Below, one piece after another: positions 42,059 to 50,361 of a DNA stretch of 64,000 nucleotides. The notes beneath the pieces are model-generated. The model was not told where the DNA came from. It made no database searches and worked only from the letters and a program-made list of their open reading frames with translations. The position numbers were made by a program, and so were the translations under genes. This DNA comes from Bacteroides sp. An322 (GTDB lineage: Bacteria > Bacteroidota > Bacteroidia > Bacteroidales > Bacteroidaceae). The stretch's first letter is position 1, and the number at the start of each line of letters is the position of its first letter. Location of the stretch: assembly GCF_002161765.1 (NCBI RefSeq), contig NZ_NFIN01000001.1, positions 186,001-250,000 of the forward strand, given 5' to 3'.

Positions 42059-42352
42059 ATGAATGACAATGTATTGACAAAGGACTGCGGCGTACTTGCC
42101 GACGCCATGCAGTCCGTCCGGAGAAGCCTGAAAATGGCGGACAGGCTCGCCGACGGATACATCCCGCCGATGGGCGGCGAGCGTTACCTCACCGACAGGG
42201 ACTTGGCGCGAAGGCTGCACGTGAGCCGGCGCACCTTGCAGCAGTACCGCCACGAGGGGATATTGCCCTATTTCCTGTTCGGCGGCAAGACGCTCTACCG
42301 CGAGAGCGACATCCAGAAGGTACTGGAACGTAACTACCGCAAGGCATACTGA
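42059..42352 (+). CDS. Excisionase-like helix-turn-helix protein 4
   Basis: This 97-residue protein has the helix-turn-helix LARRLHVSRRTLQQYRHEG followed by KTLYRESDIQKVL. It is closest in pattern to the xis2d-like protein. It is the second plus-strand copy, 32 bp after copy 3, with the sRNA-complementary motif immediately before the ATG. It converges on the gene at 42441 and ends at the terminator 42370-42418. Confidence 0.75.
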   Translation: MNDNVLTKDCGVLADAMQSVRRSLKMADRLADGYIPPMGGERYLTDRDLARRLHVSRRTLQQYRHEGILPYFLFGGKTLYRESDIQKVLERNYRKAY

Positions 42353-42369
42353 CGCTTGCGGCAAGTAAA

Positions 42370-42418
42370 AACATCGGGAGACGGATACCCTCATGCGGGT
42401 TGCCGCTCCCGATGTTCA
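42370..42418. terminator. Bidirectional terminator between convergent genes
   Basis: Perfect 11-bp arms AACATCGGGAG (42370-42380) and CTCCCGATGTT (42406-42416) flank a 25-nt loop between the excisionase-like gene 4 and the convergent gene at 42441. Confidence 0.7.
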
Positions 42419-42440
42419 TTTCAGACCGTGCCTGTGCCGT

Positions 42441-42803
42441 TCAGCAGTATGCCCCATGCGGATGATGCAGGAACAAGACCGTAGGCTCTTTCTTGGAACA
42501 CGCCACCGTCCGGGCGAGCCATTTGCGGAACAGTGCCGCCTGCCCCGTGTCGAACCGGAACGACAGGGCTATGACCGTTTCCATGCCGTAAATCTCCGTA
42601 TAACCTTTTGCTTCCTGTAGCCGTATGCGCCGGCATGAACCGCCGTCCGCGATGCCGTCCTTTTTCAGTTTCCTTATGGCGGCTTCCACCGACACGCCGC
42701 GCACATAGAACAGGCCTGCGATTTCTCCGGTCGTCATCCACACTTCGGCATCGGGCAGGACTACCGTCTTTTCTTCTATTGTTATGATGCCTCTCGTTTC
42801 CAT
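42441..42803 (-). CDS. Small protein with winged-helix-like N terminus
   Basis: This 120-residue protein begins METRGIITIEEKTVVLPDAE and has a helix-turn-helix-like stretch VWMTTGEIAGLFYVRGVSVE. The later part (FRFDTGQAALFRKWLARTV) recalls the RhuM/Fic-associated DNA-binding module of Bacteroidetes, but I am not certain. It lies directly downstream of the integrase in the same orientation, 27 bp away, so it may be co-transcribed with int. The ATG at 42803 is preferred over the TTG-type extension to 42827. Confidence 0.6.
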   Translation of the reverse strand: METRGIITIEEKTVVLPDAEVWMTTGEIAGLFYVRGVSVEAAIRKLKKDGIADGGSCRRIRLQEAKGYTEIYGMETVIALSFRFDTGQAALFRKWLARTVACSKKEPTVLFLHHPHGAYC

Positions 42804-42830
42804 GCTTCTTTTCGTTTTCGGGTTCAACTT

Positions 42831-44066
42831 CTAAATGGCTTGGCAGATGAACTGTTCCATCGGGGCGAGTTTTTGGGAGAGCAGTTCCATGTCCCGGCTC
42901 ATCTTCTCAGCCGTGATTTTCGCGTATATCTGGGTCGAACGGATGCTTGTATGCCCCATCAGTTTCGACAGCGTTTCAATGGGTACGCCGTTGGAAAGAC
43001 ATATCGTCGTGGCATACGAATGCCTACTTTGGTGCCAGGTCACGTTTTTGTTTATCCCGCATTGTCTGGCTACCTGTTTGATGCCGTATTTACAGATGTT
43101 ATAGCATGGGACAGGCAGCAGCTTGCCGTCTTTGGAAACGCCTTTGTATTTGTCGATGATGTGCTTCGCCACGTCCAGCAGGCGGATGTTCGTTTCCACT
43201 CCCGTTTTCTGGCGGCTCGTCTTTATCCACAGATGCCCGTCGAAGGAAATTTGCAGGTTCTCTTCCGTGAGGTTCGCCATGTCACGCCAGCTCAATCCGG
43301 TGAAGCAGCAGAAGATGAAGAGGTCGCGTATCAGTTCATAGTTCTTCCTCTTGAACGTGCAGTTTATCATCTGCGTGATTTCCTCTTTCGTCAGGTAGCC
43401 GCGTTTCGTTTCCTCCTTCGTGATGTGGTAGGCATAGAACGGGTCACGCTGCAACCAGCCGTTGTTGATGGCGGTGAAGATGATGCTCCGGAAAGGCATC
43501 ATGTACGACCACACGGTGTTGGTGCAATGCCCTTTCTCCACGCGGAGGAACAGCTCGAAGTCCGTGATGAAGGCGGGCGCAAGCTCTTTCAGGGCGATGT
43601 CCTCCACCTTGTACCGGGTTTTGATGAACTCCGACAGGTGCTTGTAAACCACGCAGTATTTCCAGTAACTGCGTTGGCTCTTCATCTTGCCCACTAATTT
43701 GGCGTAGTCCTCGTTGTGCTGCCGGAACACGGCAAGCAGCGTCTTGTGGTTCATGCCCATGCCGAGGTATTCGTTGCGTACCTTCTCCGCCGTGACATAA
43801 GTGTCACGGTCGAACACGTCCTGATAGGCCTTGTTCACACCCACGCGGATTTTGTCCAGCATACGGTTGCCTTCCAGAGCCACGTTGCTCCTTCCGGTCA
43901 GCCGTCCGGTTTCCACGCTCCACATCTTTTCCTCCACGTCCAGCTTGCAACTGAACTGTGCGATTTTCCCGTTCACCGTGATACGGCACATGACCGGTAT
44001 CAGCCCGTTCTTCTTCGGCGCGTTGCGCTTGAGGTAAAATAAAATCTTGAATGTCGCTCTACTCAT
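42831..44066 (-). CDS. int: IntDOT-type tyrosine recombinase (integrase)
   Basis: This 411-residue integrase has the same length as IntDOT. The family positions line up: Ser259 in TGLSWRDM where other tyrosine recombinases have the first catalytic Arg, Lys287, His345 and Arg348 in HQSRHS, His372 and nucleophile Tyr381 in IYAKI. An Arm-binding and core-binding N-terminal domain precedes. IntDOT recombines at sites with TTTGC cores and tolerates mismatched coupling sequences. The gene points into the element from its right end. A -7 box TAATTTTGC (44088-44096) lies just upstream. Confidence 0.95.
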   Translation of the reverse strand: MSRATFKILFYLKRNAPKKNGLIPVMCRITVNGKIAQFSCKLDVEEKMWSVETGRLTGRSNVALEGNRMLDKIRVGVNKAYQDVFDRDTYVTAEKVRNEYLGMGMNHKTLLAVFRQHNEDYAKLVGKMKSQRSYWKYCVVYKHLSEFIKTRYKVEDIALKELAPAFITDFELFLRVEKGHCTNTVWSYMMPFRSIIFTAINNGWLQRDPFYAYHITKEETKRGYLTKEEITQMINCTFKRKNYELIRDLFIFCCFTGLSWRDMANLTEENLQISFDGHLWIKTSRQKTGVETNIRLLDVAKHIIDKYKGVSKDGKLLPVPCYNICKYGIKQVARQCGINKNVTWHQSRHSYATTICLSNGVPIETLSKLMGHTSIRSTQIYAKITAEKMSRDMELLSQKLAPMEQFICQAI

Positions 44067-44087
44067 AGTTCATACTTTTTTATGGTT

Positions 44088-44097
44088 GCAAAATTAC
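44088..44097 (-). promoter_or_regulatory. Integrase promoter -7 box
   Basis: Minus-strand GTAATTTTGC contains TAATTTTGC, a full -7 match, about 22 nt before the int ATG. The sequence also matches the attachment consensus GTANNTTTGC, but it is not the element end because arm-type repeats lie outside it. Confidence 0.6.
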
Positions 44098-44180
44098 CTT
44101 GTGTAGAGCTGTTTGCCTGTATGTAAACCGCAGCAGACCAACGCAATCGAATCTGCCGCAAGACTTTTTCATCCCGAACC

Positions 44181-44317
44181 TTGCCAACTGCCTGTATAAT
44201 TGCAGTTCTTGCCATGTTTTGCCGGGCTTTTCCATCCTGTTACCCGTTCCGATTTTAAGTAACGAGATGGTAACGTAATTTCGGTTCAAGTTGGCATTTT
44301 CACGGTTTCAGTTGGCA
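44181..44317. other. Arm-type repeats at the ICE end
   Basis: Three copies of CAGTTGGCA (one AAGTTGGCA) occur: inverted at 44181-44190, direct at 44288-44296 and 44309-44317. They are the right size and position for integrase or excisionase arm sites, between int and the junction with the host. IntDOT arm sites are known to exist but I cannot confirm the consensus. Confidence 0.55.
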
Positions 44318-44399
44318 CCCGTCCAAATCGCCAAAACCCCATAAATCATTAACTTTCAATCATATTTCCGTGATTTGCTCAGTATCTCACTTTTTTGTA

Positions 44400-44409
44400 T
44401 TATCTTTGC
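44400..44409 (+). promoter_or_regulatory. Candidate attachment core and -7 box of the host gene
   Basis: TTATCTTTGC matches GTANNTTTGC at 9 of 10 positions and TAnnTTTGC as a -7 box. The DUF2007 gene starts 28 nt later. CTnDOT inserts at such sequences, so the ICE/host junction probably lies here. GC content drops to the right. A -33 TTTG (44374-44377) is 23 nt upstream, longer than normal. Confidence 0.5.
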
Positions 44410-44436
44410 GTGTAGATAATCTAAAAATATACAGTT

Positions 44437-44667
44437 ATGGAAGCAAAATCGTATGATTCACTGGTTGAAGTTTACCGCGGAAGCCTTTGGGAAGCCGAAT
44501 TAATGAAAGGGTTATTAGAATCGGCAGGTGTATCCGCCATGCTAAAAGACGAAACCTTAGGACTCATCACTTCACCCTATAATGAAGTGGGCGGTCAAGT
44601 TTTGGTCTTAGTGAACAAGGAAGAAGAAGTATATGCCCGTAAAGTTGTAGAACGCAGACAAGCATGA
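44437..44667 (+). CDS. DUF2007 putative signal-transducing protein
   Basis: This 76-residue protein has the DUF2007 pattern (RGSLWEAELMKGLLESAGV, then GGQVLVLVNKEEEVYARKVV), the ferredoxin-like small fold of a putative signal-transducing family. It is the first host gene beside the ICE and overlaps the next gene by 4 nt. A possible role in sensing or partner binding is only a family guess. The promoter box lies at 44400-44409 at the element junction, so its expression could be affected by ICE insertion. Confidence 0.8.
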   Translation: MEAKSYDSLVEVYRGSLWEAELMKGLLESAGVSAMLKDETLGLITSPYNEVGGQVLVLVNKEEEVYARKVVERRQA

Positions 44668-45131
44668 AAACAGTTTTCCTAAGCATCGTACTTGTGACAC
44701 TCTCTGCAATGAGGCTTCACGCCCAAACCTTGCAGCCCATTACATGGCAAGCCTACGGGGTAAGTTTCAAAGCTCCCGCAGGCTATACCATAGAAGATGA
44801 TTCAGAAGAAGGATTCGTTATCAGCACGCCTATCTATTACATCACAGTCCAGTTATTGGAAGGCGAAGGCATCCAACGCTCCGAATTAGCCCAAGAACTG
44901 AAAAACATAGCCATTGATGATGAAGTGACCCAGCAAAGCAAAGTCACCGATTTCGAACTTACACAATTCTACGGTGTACAATTACGCGGAAATTGTGAAA
45001 GCGACCAGTGTCTATACAGTTATTTAATAACCAAAGAAGATGCAAGTGGTTTCTATGTATCTATCGTATACACCGACCCCAACGACACGCTTCCTGAAAC
45101 CATACTGAAAAGCTTCACCTTAGAAGAATAA
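44664..45131 (+). CDS. Secreted hypothetical protein
   Basis: This 155-residue protein has a signal peptide (MKTVFLSIVLVTLSAMRLHA, then QTLQP). A compact beta-rich domain follows (WQAYGVSFKAPAGYTIED; YYITVQLLEGEG) with a conserved-looking Cys pair (NCESDQC). It overlaps the DUF2007 gene by 4 nt and is followed after 14 bp by the lytic transglycosylase, so the three probably form an operon. No function is recognised. Confidence 0.7.
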   Translation: MKTVFLSIVLVTLSAMRLHAQTLQPITWQAYGVSFKAPAGYTIEDDSEEGFVISTPIYYITVQLLEGEGIQRSELAQELKNIAIDDEVTQQSKVTDFELTQFYGVQLRGNCESDQCLYSYLITKEDASGFYVSIVYTDPNDTLPETILKSFTLEE

Positions 45132-45145
45132 ACCGACAAACAAAC

Positions 45146-46120
45146 ATGAAAACATTTTTCACTCAATTTATCCGTACCGGACTGCCTGTAGCAGCCTTTT
45201 TTCTTTCATTGGCTGCTTTTACTTTGTCATTATCCGCACAAACAGCAGAAGATTCTTCAACCCCTGCACCTGCATACAGCTGCATCGAAGTTCCTGCAAG
45301 CATGACTTTTTGTGGTGAGACAATAGACTTGACCCGATTTGACCGCCGCGAGAGAATGGACCGTGAATTACTTGCCTTTACTTATATGCACAGTACTACA
45401 ATCCAACTCATCAAACGTGCCAACCGGTATTTCCCCATTGTAGAATCTATCTTACGGGAAAACGGCGTGCCCGATGACTTCAAATACCTGATGTCCATCG
45501 AAAGCAACAACAATCCTTTGGCACGCTCTGTAGCAGGAGCAGCCGGACTTTGGCAATTCATGCCCGCTACAGGACGTGAATTCGGATTGGAAGTCGGAAA
45601 TTCCGTTGACGAGCGTTATCATGTAGAAAAAGCTACCCGCGCCGCTTGCAAATACTTAAAACAAGCATACGCCCGCTTTGGGAATTGGGTAAGCGTTGCG
45701 GCATCTTATAATGCAGGTCAAGGACGCATTTCAAGAGAACTGGAACGGCAATACGAAGAAAATGCCCTCGACTTGCAGCTGGTAGAAGAAACCTCCCGCT
45801 ATGTGTACCGTATTCTTGCGGTGAAAATGCTCTTTGCCGACCCGGCCAAGTTTGGTTTCCATTTACGTGCATCCGACCTCTATCCCCCTATCCCCTACCG
45901 GGAAATTAAAGTGGAAAAAACCATCGAAGACCTGCCCCGCTTTGCCAAAGGACAAGGCATTACTTATGCGTTGTTGCGCAACATGAACCCATGGCTACGT
46001 TCCCGTTCGCTGCACGTACATGGCTCAAAAGTATATTACTTACGCATTCCCGATACAGAAAGTATGCACTACAATCCACGGGTCATTTTTCCTCATGACT
46101 CCAATTGGGTAAAACCTTAA
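45146..46120 (+). CDS. Lytic transglycosylase (SLT/MltD-like)
   Basis: This 324-residue periplasmic enzyme cleaves the glycan strands of peptidoglycan, forming 1,6-anhydro ends. A signal or anchor segment covers the first 36 residues. The SLT domain (about residues 100-240) has the catalytic Glu in SIESNNNPLA and the typical GAAGLWQFMPATG and SYNAGQGRI motifs. No LysM repeats are seen, so it is shorter than classical MltD. It converges with the S41 peptidase gene, with overlapping stop codons (46117-46120). Confidence 0.88.
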   Translation: MKTFFTQFIRTGLPVAAFFLSLAAFTLSLSAQTAEDSSTPAPAYSCIEVPASMTFCGETIDLTRFDRRERMDRELLAFTYMHSTTIQLIKRANRYFPIVESILRENGVPDDFKYLMSIESNNNPLARSVAGAAGLWQFMPATGREFGLEVGNSVDERYHVEKATRAACKYLKQAYARFGNWVSVAASYNAGQGRISRELERQYEENALDLQLVEETSRYVYRILAVKMLFADPAKFGFHLRASDLYPPIPYREIKVEKTIEDLPRFAKGQGITYALLRNMNPWLRSRSLHVHGSKVYYLRIPDTESMHYNPRVIFPHDSNWVKP

Positions 46121-47487
46121 TCGCAATCAAATTGTGAACGGCGGGGTTTGTGAGCTATCGGGTTATAAATCACCTTGCTCCTACCCTGCCATGAACTGCG
46201 GTTTTGCACTTCAGGCTGTTGGGCAGAGTTAGGGAAATTACCATATTCCAAATGATAGAGAATAGGAACCATTAAGCTGTCCTGCTCAGTTCCAAACTCT
46301 CCCAAATAAGCTGTTTGGTCTTCTTCTGCCTCATAATCCGGCTGCAAACCATTGTCATAATATTCATAGAAGCCTTCTGAATTGCTGACGTATGCGGTCG
46401 TAAGCCAAAATTCCAACAAAGGATAAGCTTCATCCGTAAACAGACTTTGTGCTACGTTTTTCCCGAAAGTAGCACCGCCTACCTGCAACAACTTATCACC
46501 CAAATAAGGACGTAACGTATTGATAATGATTTCAGCAGCAGAAGCCGTATTGCCGGAAGTTATTACATAAAGGTGGTCGTATGACAGATTTGAAACGCCT
46601 TGCAACAAACCTGAATCGAAAGTATAAGTTTGCGTTTGAGGTTCAGTCTTATCATTGAATATCATATTCATCCATGGTTGCCCCATTGCGCTCTGAGGTG
46701 CTAAAATCGTACTAAGTAATTGGGCTGTTGATACATACCCCCCTGGATTATAGCGTAAATCAAGAATAATGTCAGAAGGTGACTGGACCATTGCCTCGTT
46801 GAATGCCGCTTTCAATAAATCTTCATCAGCCGTTTCAAAACTATTATAAAGGATATAAAAAGCTTTCCGGCTACCTACAGAGATAGTCTTATAAGTGAAC
46901 ACACTGGGTTGCTCAATGATTCTAGGAGCAGGCATATCCACATAAGACGTATCAGGAAGCCCATCTTTTACCCGCGCCACCCGATAACGGCAAGAAGCTA
47001 TCGGGCGTTGGAAATATTCCACATAATTACTCGAATTCAACGCACGGTCGTTTACATCCACCACCCAATCATTGCGTTGAAGTCCAACTTCTGATGCCGG
47101 AGAATTTGGGTATACATACAAAATATGTACCACATAATCACCGTTGGCATTACGGATAAGCGCACCTTCCAATCCGAATGAAGGATAAGCACTCATTACA
47201 CGCGATACGTTAACCGAATCGATATGAGAAAATACAGAACCGTTTTTCTGGTCTTGCGGAGACACAACCGACTGTAAAAAAGTTTCTGGCTTATCAAAAA
47301 AATTCAGTTCTTCTTCAGCAGGCAAATCTTCATAATACAAATAGTGTTGTTGCATGATGTCGTACATCCAGGTTTTGGCACCAATCAATGCATAATATTC
47401 TCCTGAACGGTCTTGCCCGCATGATGAAAAAAACAAGACAGGCAACACTATGCATACAAATCCAACATAAACAATGTATTTTCTCAT
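46117..47487 (-). CDS. S41-family (C-terminal processing-type) peptidase lipoprotein
   Basis: This 456-residue lipoprotein (lipobox VLFFSSC) has a PDZ-like region (VHILYVYPNSPASEVGLQ, about residues 125-145). The S41 protease domain contains the catalytic serine in TSGNTASAAE and a Lys in TFGKNVAQ. These proteins degrade or process envelope substrates in Bacteroidales. It converges with the transglycosylase gene and is 13 bp downstream of the coiled-coil gene. The full length and motifs suggest an active enzyme. Confidence 0.85.
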   Translation of the reverse strand: MRKYIVYVGFVCIVLPVLFFSSCGQDRSGEYYALIGAKTWMYDIMQQHYLYYEDLPAEEELNFFDKPETFLQSVVSPQDQKNGSVFSHIDSVNVSRVMSAYPSFGLEGALIRNANGDYVVHILYVYPNSPASEVGLQRNDWVVDVNDRALNSSNYVEYFQRPIASCRYRVARVKDGLPDTSYVDMPAPRIIEQPSVFTYKTISVGSRKAFYILYNSFETADEDLLKAAFNEAMVQSPSDIILDLRYNPGGYVSTAQLLSTILAPQSAMGQPWMNMIFNDKTEPQTQTYTFDSGLLQGVSNLSYDHLYVITSGNTASAAEIIINTLRPYLGDKLLQVGGATFGKNVAQSLFTDEAYPLLEFWLTTAYVSNSEGFYEYYDNGLQPDYEAEEDQTAYLGEFGTEQDSLMVPILYHLEYGNFPNSAQQPEVQNRSSWQGRSKVIYNPIAHKPRRSQFDCD

Positions 47488-47500
47488 ATCCGATAGAGAC

Positions 47501-48370
47501 TTATTTCATTTCGAATGAATTCTGACCAATCATATTGCCATCAGCAAATACATAGACATTGTATGTACCTGAAGGCAAAAACTCTTCTACATCCCAATAA
47601 ACCGTTACACTCTGTTCCTCACCGGTATATTCAATATACTTCTTGATAGAATAAGTAATTTCTCGGTCTTCATAAGCGAAAGTTGTATTACCTTTCGACA
47701 AGATAGAATTGTCCGGCTTGGCAATACGGACATAAACCGTCTTATTTCCTGTTTCAGCCGTAATGTTTTTAGCAATTGTAAAAGAGATTGCAATTTTCTT
47801 TACATCTTTTACCCTACGTGCCTTCCGACCCCGTTTATTCATGGGAAGTGCCGAAATATTTGTAGCATCCAACTGGGCAGCAAGCGAAACCTTTTCATTC
47901 AGGTTTTTCTTTTCTTCAGAAAGTGTATTGATTTGAGCCGTAGCCGCTGTATATTTGCTCTTCACTTCCTTATTTTCTTCCATCAGAGCCGCATTCAGCC
48001 GGTTCAGTGAATCGATTTGTATCACATACGTCCGAAGCACAGCGCGAACGGTCTTCAATTCTTTTTTCAACCGGATTATTTCGGCTGCATTCGTTGTTTT
48101 TACCTGACGAAGTTCTTCCAACAACCGTTGGGTTTTCAACTTCTCGCTTTCCAATTTCTCACGCAAAGAGTCGTTGTTGATTTGCACCTGAAGTTCGTCG
48201 TATTGTGCGGCAAATGTGCTGTATTCATTTTCCATTTCCTCCTTCTCTACTGCAAATACTTCTGCCATTTCCTTGTTTTTCCGGAATTCATTGATTGCAA
48301 GAAAGGAGACTCCAGCAATGACCACAACCAATACAATAAGAATAATGGTAAATTTCTTGTTCTTTTCCAT
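47501..48370 (-). CDS. Membrane-anchored coiled-coil protein
   Basis: This 289-residue protein has one N-terminal membrane helix (KFTIILIVLVVVIAGVSFLA). A long heptad-rich coiled coil (about residues 30-165) and a C-terminal beta-rich domain follow (SFTIAKNITAETGNKTVYV; VTVYWDVEEFLPSGTYNV). It resembles proteins annotated as hypothetical in Bacteroides. The ATG at 48370 is preferred over the upstream extension to 48403. A structural or tethering role in the envelope is inferred only from the topology. Confidence 0.7.
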   Translation of the reverse strand: MEKNKKFTIILIVLVVVIAGVSFLAINEFRKNKEMAEVFAVEKEEMENEYSTFAAQYDELQVQINNDSLREKLESEKLKTQRLLEELRQVKTTNAAEIIRLKKELKTVRAVLRTYVIQIDSLNRLNAALMEENKEVKSKYTAATAQINTLSEEKKNLNEKVSLAAQLDATNISALPMNKRGRKARRVKDVKKIAISFTIAKNITAETGNKTVYVRIAKPDNSILSKGNTTFAYEDREITYSIKKYIEYTGEEQSVTVYWDVEEFLPSGTYNVYVFADGNMIGQNSFEMK

Positions 48371-48443
48371 GGAATTTTGAATTTGGAGGCAAAAATACAA
48401 CATTTTGCTTAGATGTGTAGATTCCTATCCCTAAAAAATCTAA

Positions 48444-50198
48444 TCAAGGTAACGATTGGTGAATAAAAGGTACATTTCCATCACCTTCTTGCCAATGCAA
48501 AAGCGGATAGTCTGGATAAATTGCTTGATTTTCATCTATCCAACCGTTTAGAGCATCAAGAAGGTGTTTCCCGTCATTCGTTGTAATATAGCTGTCACCA
48601 AATGTGTAAACATTATTCTGAATATTATAATTATAACCTTCATAAACTGGATTCACCGATATATGCTCACTATAATAACAAGTCCGAACAACAGCACCCG
48701 ATAACACTTTATAAGCAAGTGGAGCAAAATCATCAGTAGGATAATTTGAAAAAATCACATAGCAATTAAGCAAAGTAGAACTTGTTCCCAAAGTACAACA
48801 AAGACCTCCAACGCACTTACTACCTTCAACATATTGACATTTAGCCATATAACTATTCAAAACGACAAATCCATTATCACAACACAAGCCTCCGATATTT
48901 AACTTGTTTCCTTTAAACCGCATATTATCTACCGAACTGTTCAATACAACTCCAGTTTCTTTATTATCACAGATTAATCCACCTGCATAACCTCGTTTTT
49001 CATCTTCTATCATACAGGATTTTACATGACAATTCATAATCATTCCATAATTCAATCCAACCAATATTCCAATATGTTGCAACTCAAAAGCAGAAGTATT
49101 TACATGCGAACAATTTTCAAGAATCAAATTCTTAACTACTCCTTCCTTTCCAATAAAACCGAACAAACCTTGATACAAGGTATTTCCTGGTGTAATAATT
49201 TGCAAATCAAAAAGCGTATGCCCTAATCCGTCAAAACAATCTTTAAAAACATAATCATCTCTATCGCCAGAAGCATACTTTTTAAACCCTATCGGTTGTA
49301 CCCGTTTACTTTCTTCCTCCGTAAACCGAATATCACTCCGAAGGTAATAAGTCATTACCCCGTCTACATTCTTCCCGAACTCTTCCAATGTCCGACCTTC
49401 ATATTCCATTTGATTAATAAGATGTGAAAATGCAATAAAATCCTCTGCTGTATAAATACCGACTTCTTCCTCTTTGGCTATAAGATGATAAGTATATTCA
49501 TGACCTGATTCATACGTTTGAGGCGTAGTTGCTTCAAGAGACAAAACTCCTTGCGGTGTAGTTATGTCAATATCAACCGTTACATCCGGGACAGAAGGCA
49601 CCAAAAAAGAATAAATCCGGTCTGAACGATGAGCTATCTGAAAAGAAGAAGCTGCATTCCCGGTCAAAGCGATTGTCCCTGTATAAGGCTCGATCGCTTT
49701 TACTTGAACAGAAGGAGTAAACGTGATGCTTTGTATTTGCCCGTTAACCGTCTCATCGGCTTCAAACACAAGTTTCGAAAACAAATGCTTAAATTCCAAT
49801 TCAACCGGCAATCCATACGCCACTTCTTTTCGGGCACAGACCAAATCTTTCAGAAATCCGTCCCCGTCATAAAAGTTCCAATCTTCCAATGCAAAACAGG
49901 GATAGTAAGCCGCAAGAACCGCCTCTTCCCCCGAAGCGTTCCAAATTAAATCTCCTCCGTGTTCCCACTCCTTATTTATATAAGTAAGGAGAATGTTATC
50001 CGCTTCGATGCCTCCTTTACTGAAAAAAGAAATCCGGTCTCCTTCCTCAAATCGGGTAATATCTTGTGCCGCCCTTCCCAAACTTCTTATTTGACCGCCT
50101 AAAACAATCACCGAAGAAGACAAAACGTCCTCCCGTTCTTCATCGGTACATCCAGCCAATAAACAAGCCAACACATATAATATCAGAAGTCTTTTCAT
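48444..50198 (-). CDS. Host fimbrillin-like lipoprotein with GLUG-type repeats
   Basis: This 584-residue lipoprotein (LACLLAGC) contains a fimbrillin-like N-terminal half (FEEGDRISFFSKGG; FKHLFSKLVFEADET). The C-terminal half consists of GLUG/leucine-rich short repeats (GLFGFIGKEGVVKNLILENC; GILVGLNYGMIMNCHVKSC). It resembles the ICE protein at 25154-26746 in architecture but differs in sequence and has lower GC. Probably a surface adhesin or pilus tip. No neighbouring fimbrial assembly gene is seen. Confidence 0.72.
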   Translation of the reverse strand: MKRLLILYVLACLLAGCTDEEREDVLSSSVIVLGGQIRSLGRAAQDITRFEEGDRISFFSKGGIEADNILLTYINKEWEHGGDLIWNASGEEAVLAAYYPCFALEDWNFYDGDGFLKDLVCARKEVAYGLPVELEFKHLFSKLVFEADETVNGQIQSITFTPSVQVKAIEPYTGTIALTGNAASSFQIAHRSDRIYSFLVPSVPDVTVDIDITTPQGVLSLEATTPQTYESGHEYTYHLIAKEEEVGIYTAEDFIAFSHLINQMEYEGRTLEEFGKNVDGVMTYYLRSDIRFTEEESKRVQPIGFKKYASGDRDDYVFKDCFDGLGHTLFDLQIITPGNTLYQGLFGFIGKEGVVKNLILENCSHVNTSAFELQHIGILVGLNYGMIMNCHVKSCMIEDEKRGYAGGLICDNKETGVVLNSSVDNMRFKGNKLNIGGLCCDNGFVVLNSYMAKCQYVEGSKCVGGLCCTLGTSSTLLNCYVIFSNYPTDDFAPLAYKVLSGAVVRTCYYSEHISVNPVYEGYNYNIQNNVYTFGDSYITTNDGKHLLDALNGWIDENQAIYPDYPLLHWQEGDGNVPFIHQSLP

Positions 50199-50262
50199 AG
50201 CAATACATCAACATTATATTCTTACAACGCAATATAACGGTTTTGTCTATATTGCCAATATG

Positions 50263-50300
50263 CAAAAAAAGCGCTGCTTACCTTCACAGGTGAGCAGCGC
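50263..50300 (-). terminator. Terminator of gdhA
   Basis: A 12-bp stem with GCGCTGCT / AGCAGCGC arms (50271-50300) is followed by TTTTTTTG on the minus strand, 60 bp after the gdhA stop. Confidence 0.85.
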
Positions 50301-50361
50301 AACTACAATACAAAATACAAATACAACTAAACGAGATATGTTATTAACTTCTTTTCTTCTT

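Noticed and set aside
44088-44097. Exact GTANNTTTGC match as ICE attachment core
   Set aside because: The arm-type repeats lie outside it and the element must extend beyond them; it is more likely the int -7 box.
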